DNA of 64,000 nucleotides from Pseudoscleropodium purum (taxonomy: Eukaryota > Streptophyta > Bryopsida > Hypnales > Brachytheciaceae). The stretch spans positions 16,246,501 through 16,310,500 of the forward strand of contig OZ017796.1 of assembly GCA_963969395.1 (NCBI GenBank). Direction: 5' to 3'. The stretch's first letter is position 1; every line of letters starts with the position of its first letter. Of the stretch, positions 59,124 to 64,000 are shown piece by piece. A program made the translations under genes and the position numbers. Below the pieces are notes generated by a model. The model did no database searches. It was not told the origin of the DNA and was given only the letters and a program-made list of their open reading frames with translations.

Positions 59124-62100
59124 ATGCCAAGAATTATCGCAACCGCAGTATCCTGCATCTTTTGCTTCTTGATTCTCTGCAAGTAAGAATTTCTGACACA
59201 ACGCCGACCGATTATGAGAGTATGTGAGAATACTTAACCACGAGCTGGGAAATGGCTTGAAGCTGAATCGCTGTAAACCCTTGGTATCGTCGTCCCGGTT
59301 CAAGACGAATTATGTTGAATTTTTTGAATTTTTGAATTTTGATTTTTAGAATGGCGAATTTCAGAACTTAGTGGAATATTTTGTGTGTCGACATGGAATC
59401 ATTCAATTAGCATAATTTTTGGACAAACATGTGTCAGTATTCAGTAAACTTCAGTAAGTGTAGTGATTGATTTGAGATGTTTGCTCCGGCTTCAATAGGG
59501 CTGAGGGAGAATTTCGTCCTACGAATGGAAGTCGACAATTGGCACTAACCCCGCCACGGGGTTGGAACTCGTACAACTCATTTTCTTGGATCGTCTCAGA
59601 AGCAGAGTTTCTCGACAATGCCAAGTTTGTTTCCCAACATCTTCTCAAGTTCGGTTATGAGGTACGCTTTCGTCGTGTAACATTGCTAGATTGCTGCCGT
59701 GTGTGAGAATCGTTCAAAGGAATCAATTCGTGGGGTAGATATTCGATTGAAGTTTGTGGAATTGATATTCATTTGCAGTACGTGGTAGTGGATTTCTTGT
59801 GGTACCGAAAACTTGCACCGGGCGCGTCCGTGGGGTCACCTGGGTACGACACAATTGATCAATGGGGTCGCCCGGTGCCTGATCCTGATCGATGGCCGTC
59901 TTCTCAAGATGGAAGCGGTTTAGCCCGCGTTGCACAACAAGTGCATGACATGGGGTTGAAATTCGGGATCCATGTGATGCGAGGGATCAGCACTGCTGCT
60001 GTTAAGGCCAACACTCCGATCTTAGGTGCTAAGGTGCATATCACACCAAACATTCGAAATCTGAAATTAGTTTCTTTTCTTCAATCTTTCAGCATGTTTG
60101 ATTGTGGACATTGATCTGCACTCACTTGAGGTACTGTGGTCAGGGTAGTCCGGATTCTAAAAGTGGAAGGCCATGGCTGGCTGCGGACATTGCCGTCAAC
60201 GGAGCCGAGTGTAAATGGATGAAGGCTTGCTTCATGGGCGTCAACTCAAGCTCCGAGGGTGGCCGTGCATTCGTGAAATCGCTCTACGATCAATATGCAT
60301 CCTGGGGTGTAGACTTCAGTAAGTTTACTTTGAATGTCTTAACCCTTAAGTGTCCAGATGGTCAAAAGCGGTCACTTCCATATCTATTGGAGTTGAAATA
60401 AATCACTTAGGAACTAAAGCAAGTTAAGAAAATTTATCAAGAGAAGGAAGAATCATCTAAGTTTTTGAATGATGGAATTATGTTTCGAAAGGTACTATAA
60501 TTGACTGTCAGTTTCCAAAGTGAACTTTCTTCTTTTAGATGATGCACTTAGGGGATAACGTAAGAAGATCCTGAGAAAAGCTATCGATTACACAATCAGG
60601 CGGTGAATGAATTACGTATGTGATTTGCAGTCAAGCACGACTGTATTTTTGGTGCACCGGACTTACGCATCAGTGAGATAGAGCTTGTTTCAAAGGTGCC
60701 ATCTCTCTTACACATCGTCTTGGGTAGCTCTGCTGTAGTATGTGCATTTTTGAGTCACACACTCTGCAAAGTTTTACATGTATTTGGTATATGAGAGATG
60801 AATATGTGCCCTCTATTGTGCAAGTTCAAGGTACTGAGCACTGTATGCACCCGATTACTGGAACAGAGCATTGCGGAGACCGCGAGGCATATGGTGTACT
60901 CTCTATCTCCAGGTGTTCAAGCAACCCCGGAAATGGGCACAATGGTATCAAGCATGGCCAACATGTATCGTGTGACTGGAGATGACTGGGATACATGGTC
61001 GGACTTGGAAACACATTTTAATGTTGCTAGGTGCGTATTCTCAATGATAAAAGCTGTAAACCTGCGTCTTGTTGGTTGTGATAGTTTGAATTTAGAGTAA
61101 TCGTGGGTCTGTCTGGGCAACAGAGACTTTGCGGCAGCTGGTCTGATAGGAGCCCCGAATGAAGGAGGTTGTTCTTGGCCAGACCTGGATATGTTGCCGC
61201 TGGGATGGCTCACTAACCCTGGTAAAAATTTGAAAGTTTCAATAGCGTGTTTTGTGTTGCTATTTTGAGTTCTACTATTTTATATACATCTGCTTTAGTA
61301 GGCTTTAGTGGACTTCTGCAGGTGCTCCAGTGGGTCCTCATCGCTGGTGTACATTAACTCCTGCTGAACAACGCACCCAGGTGAATCTTGCTTGCTCTAG
61401 CTACCCCCCACCCCCCACCCCCCTACCTTCGATATTGCGACCCACTGTTTTTCCAAGTAGTGAGTGTTTTCCACAAATGGACATTAGCAGAGCACGCCTA
61501 TTACTGTAGTACACATTCAAGAGTGACAATCATTTGTTTATCGTCAGTGTATGATACTTTATCTCATCGAATTTGAGTGGAGTCCAAACTCACTTCTTCT
61601 CAACCGTCGCCAGACTAACGGTGCTCTATTGTTTCTCTTTAGGTGTCTCTTTGGGCGATGGCGAAAAGCCCGTTGATGTTTGGAGGTGACTTGCGGGCAA
61701 TGGACAATGCAACCCTCTCTCTTATCACGAACCCTTGGATTTTGCTCATCAATGCTCACAGTGTCGATAATCATGAGGTAATCTTGAACCTCTTAGTACG
61801 GTGGTGGATTCAAGACTTCGTTGCACGATTTTTGGGTTCGCCAATCTCAAGCTCGACACGTTCAAAACATTTAGTTTGAGAGTCGAACATTTTATTTTGC
61901 AGCTGATAAGTACGTCTCCTTCCAACTCAAGCTCAGCGTCCACGAGGTTCGAATTAAGTGATTGCAAGGAGAAAATTCGGCGAGGATGGTCTATGAGGCC
62001 TGGACGCCATCCTCAGGATGCAAATCAAGTCTGCTGGACTGACACGGCGTCGAGTCAAAAGATATGGCGCAAGGACGGGGTATTGCCCCTTAAATGCCTG

Positions 62101-63374
62101 TACTGGACTGGAAGTGCATCTGGGTCACAGAGAGGCAACAATTCTACCACCTTTGGCTTCATTGCATTACCACGCGAGCATGGATGCCTAGCTCCAGACT
62201 TTAACACTGATGTGCAGCAAGCGAAAATGCAGAATGCCGAATGCAATCTTGAAGAACCCAATCAGGTATCGTCTTCACTTGCTGGCCTGTAACGACATCA
62301 TGGTCTACAGTCGCGTGCCAGACGTCTTTGTACCCTGACAAGCGTTTGGGAAGAAAAAAAAAACTTTTATAGATCAGAATCTCATTTTTGTTGTTGGTAT
62401 ATTATGTTCTTATGATCATGATACTATCTTGAAAATTGGGGATTCATGCTTATTGAAAATCTAAAATCAACCTTGCAAACATTCATTCAAATATGCAGAT
62501 TTCACCTAGTACGTCAATAATTTTACTCAAGGGTGTTTAGAACTGACATCTAAAAGATTTTATATCATTTTAGTATCTTAGCTCAATGGTATAAATTGTT
62601 AGTCCTCTTAGGTCATTAAAGTATCGAGTATTTCACCAGCTTAGACCACCCCTAATTGATACACTAGCACTAATTTTCTTACAAAGTTTGAATACTTTCA
62701 TATTCAATTCACTTTGCTGCATAAATCGTTCCATAAGAAGATTTTCTAACTTTCCCGAAGGGTAAGGAGGTTTATGGCAGGCGATGCGCATGTTGGCGAT
62801 CAAAATTTTCTAATTGACATGTATGAATGCTTGGAATCAGCTGTGGCGATTGACAGCAGAGGGTAGACTTCGAAACGAGCACACAGGTTTGTGTGCTTCT
62901 GTCGTCGAAGCTGCTGGAGAACGTATCTGGGTGGCAAAGCATCCTTCAGGTTTGAACCTGCACTTGTAACCTGAGAGCCCTCACTAGCACCTATCAATTC
63001 CCAGATGGATGTAGACATTTTCAAGTAGCAGCATGCTGATCTTACGGTTTGTGCCATCCACAGAGAACGAATATTATGTGGCCTTCTTCAACCTGGGTTC
63101 CAACGAGGCCCATATATCCATCGGCATTGACACGGTGATTCGTAGACTTACACACTCTGCCAAGAGCAAAGAATTGTTGCATTGGATGACTTCAGATGCT
63201 TCTACTTCTCTTCATAAGAGGCGTGAAATGCTAGCAGGTAACACAGACTTGATCTGCAAGGCCTTCGATGTGTGGAATAGGCGTGATCTCGGTGTAGTTG
63301 ACAAGCGCCTCGGTGCTCTAGTGGAAGGCCATGGTGCCGTTGTATTTGCTGTCACTTGCACAGGATTTCTTTAA
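59124..63374 (+). CDS. APSE: Glycoside hydrolase family 27, APSE-like beta-L-arabinopyranosidase/alpha-galactosidase, secreted
   Basis: Twelve exons (59124-59182, 59499-59661, 59779-60033, 60144-60318, 60631-60695, 60831-61030, 61124-61221, 61322-61380, 61643-61777, 61903-62265, 62841-62949, 63064-63374) join in phase into 663 residues. Exon 1 encodes a signal peptide (MPRIIATAVSC, then IFCFLILCK). The GH27 barrel starts at PPRGWNSYNSF. The nucleophile is D221 in IKHDC, and the likely acid/base is D290 in RVTGDDWDTW. WPDLDMLPLGWL and LWAMAKSPLMFGGD are family hallmarks. A C-terminal beta region (QLWRLTAEGRL, YYVAFFNLGS) ends the protein. The overall pattern matches the Arabidopsis At3g26380 (APSE) type rather than classical alpha-galactosidases. 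Such enzymes act in the cell wall on arabinogalactan proteins; the exact specificity here is inferred. Intron 4 holds a transposon remnant, and intron 10 (575 bases) is unusually long and AT-rich. Confidence 0.9.
60339..60558. mobile_element. Short TTAACCC-ended element in intron 4 of the GH27 gene
   Basis: The left end TTAACCCTTAAGTGTCCAGA and the right end TGCACTTAGGGGATAA are imperfect inverted copies 220 bases apart. It sits between coding exons 60144-60318 and 60631-60695. The matching intron in the decayed copy at 50236-50380 is only about 145 bases long and shows no such ends. Confidence 0.5.
61404..61423 (+). repeat. C-rich tract in intron 8 of the GH27 gene
   Basis: Three runs of six C separated by single A residues. 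On the minus strand it is G-rich and could form a quadruplex. It lies within the intron between 61380 and 61643. Confidence 0.7.
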
Positions 63375-63454
63375 AAAGATATGTTCACTGGAGTGGCGAT
63401 TTCTGTGTAATGTGCAAAATAGTGTTAAAGGGCAGCGATTTCACTTCAGTGAGA

Positions 63455-64000
63455 GATGTCCCATAGCTTTAGGAGTCTCAAAGGGTGACCCAACCGTTCA
63501 ATAAGTCCAGTGAGCGCAACTCTCCTCACTTACCTGGGCGGGGTCGATCCGTAATCCTGAAGGCGGATGATCTAGATGAGCCTGTCTCATTGCACCAAGG
63601 GCCGGGTGACTGTAGTATCTTCCCACGGGAGGCATACACGTCATAATTTGTGGCAGAGGGGGCTCGCGTACGCGCGGCCCTCGCCCATTCAGAACATGGA
63701 AACTGGAATTGAAGGTACTGCAGTGTGAAGCTTCCTTAGACTTTTCCTTTGTTTCTGTGCCCCACTAACCTGGGAGGCCTAGAGGGGTCAGAGTATCGAG
63801 ATTTTTATTTATTAACTATCGTCACTGCTCATAGACTTGCAGTCTTGAGTAAGTTTCATCATTCTCGCTGTTTCCCTTTACACAGCCGGTTTCTGAGCAG
63901 GGAGTCAACAACTGTTTCGCGTTTTCCTGAAGAATACCGTGTGCTGGGTATAAGCACTGCGATATCCTATTTTTCGGAGTGCCCCTCGCAGGGCCCATTA
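63455..64000 (-). repeat. Complex repeat, copy R3, inverted and cut by the window end
   Basis: Read on the minus strand, it contains the R1/R2 words GGGCCC, ACCCAGCACACGGTATTC, CGCGTACGCGAGCCCCCTC, AATTATGACGTGTATGCCTCC, GACCCCGCCCAGGTAAGT and AGCTATGGGACATC. The order is permuted relative to R1/R2 (the GGGCCC block comes before the ACGCGAGC block), as would be expected if it were cut from a tandem array or a longer unit. It begins about 80 bases after the GH27 stop codon and continues past 64000. Confidence 0.65.

Overview
This is nuclear DNA of a land plant. Genes are interrupted by spliceosomal introns, the spaces between genes are AT-rich and full of transposon remains, and the protein families are typical of plants. 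A PIH1-family gene for assembly of axonemal dynein points to a plant with flagellate sperm. A bryophyte, probably a moss, is my best guess, but the species cannot be fixed from this sequence.

Layout: 1-2.1 kb, AT-rich repeats. 2.1-4.5 kb (+), a plastid-type aldo/keto reductase. 4.9-8.7 kb (-), a nine-exon PIH1/CS-domain protein. 8.7-9.3 kb (-), a newly assembled three-exon gene for an unrecognised 91-residue protein, whose stop codon lies only 29 bases before the PIH1 start. 9.9-20.4 kb (-), a 23-exon condensin subunit CAP-D2. 21.7-35 kb, an AT-rich repeat field that holds a broken intronless copy of deoxyhypusine synthase. 35-44.3 kb (+), an ABCC-type (MRP1/2-like) vacuolar transporter with an intron in its 5' leader. 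44.4-48.6 kb, repeats. 49.1-49.6 kb (+), a one-exon plant protein of unknown function. 50.15-50.75 kb (+), a decayed piece of the GH27 gene. 51.2-54.3 kb, two diverged copies of a 1.4-1.6 kb repeat. 54.6-58.4 kb, AT-rich DNA with a CACTA-like element. 59.1-63.4 kb (+), a 12-exon GH27 enzyme (APSE-like). 63.45-64 kb, an inverted copy of the 51-54 kb repeat that runs off the window.

The genes do not form a pathway; this is ordinary eukaryotic gene order. The exception may be the 91-residue gene and the PIH1 gene, whose spacing suggests a shared transcript. The most distinctive structural feature is a family of non-autonomous elements with inverted ends reading TTTAACCCCTAAAG, which contain the plant telomere word CCCTAAA. 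They occur between genes and in introns of two genes. All exon models were assembled by hand from splice sites, reading phase and remembered family conservation; no alignment was run.
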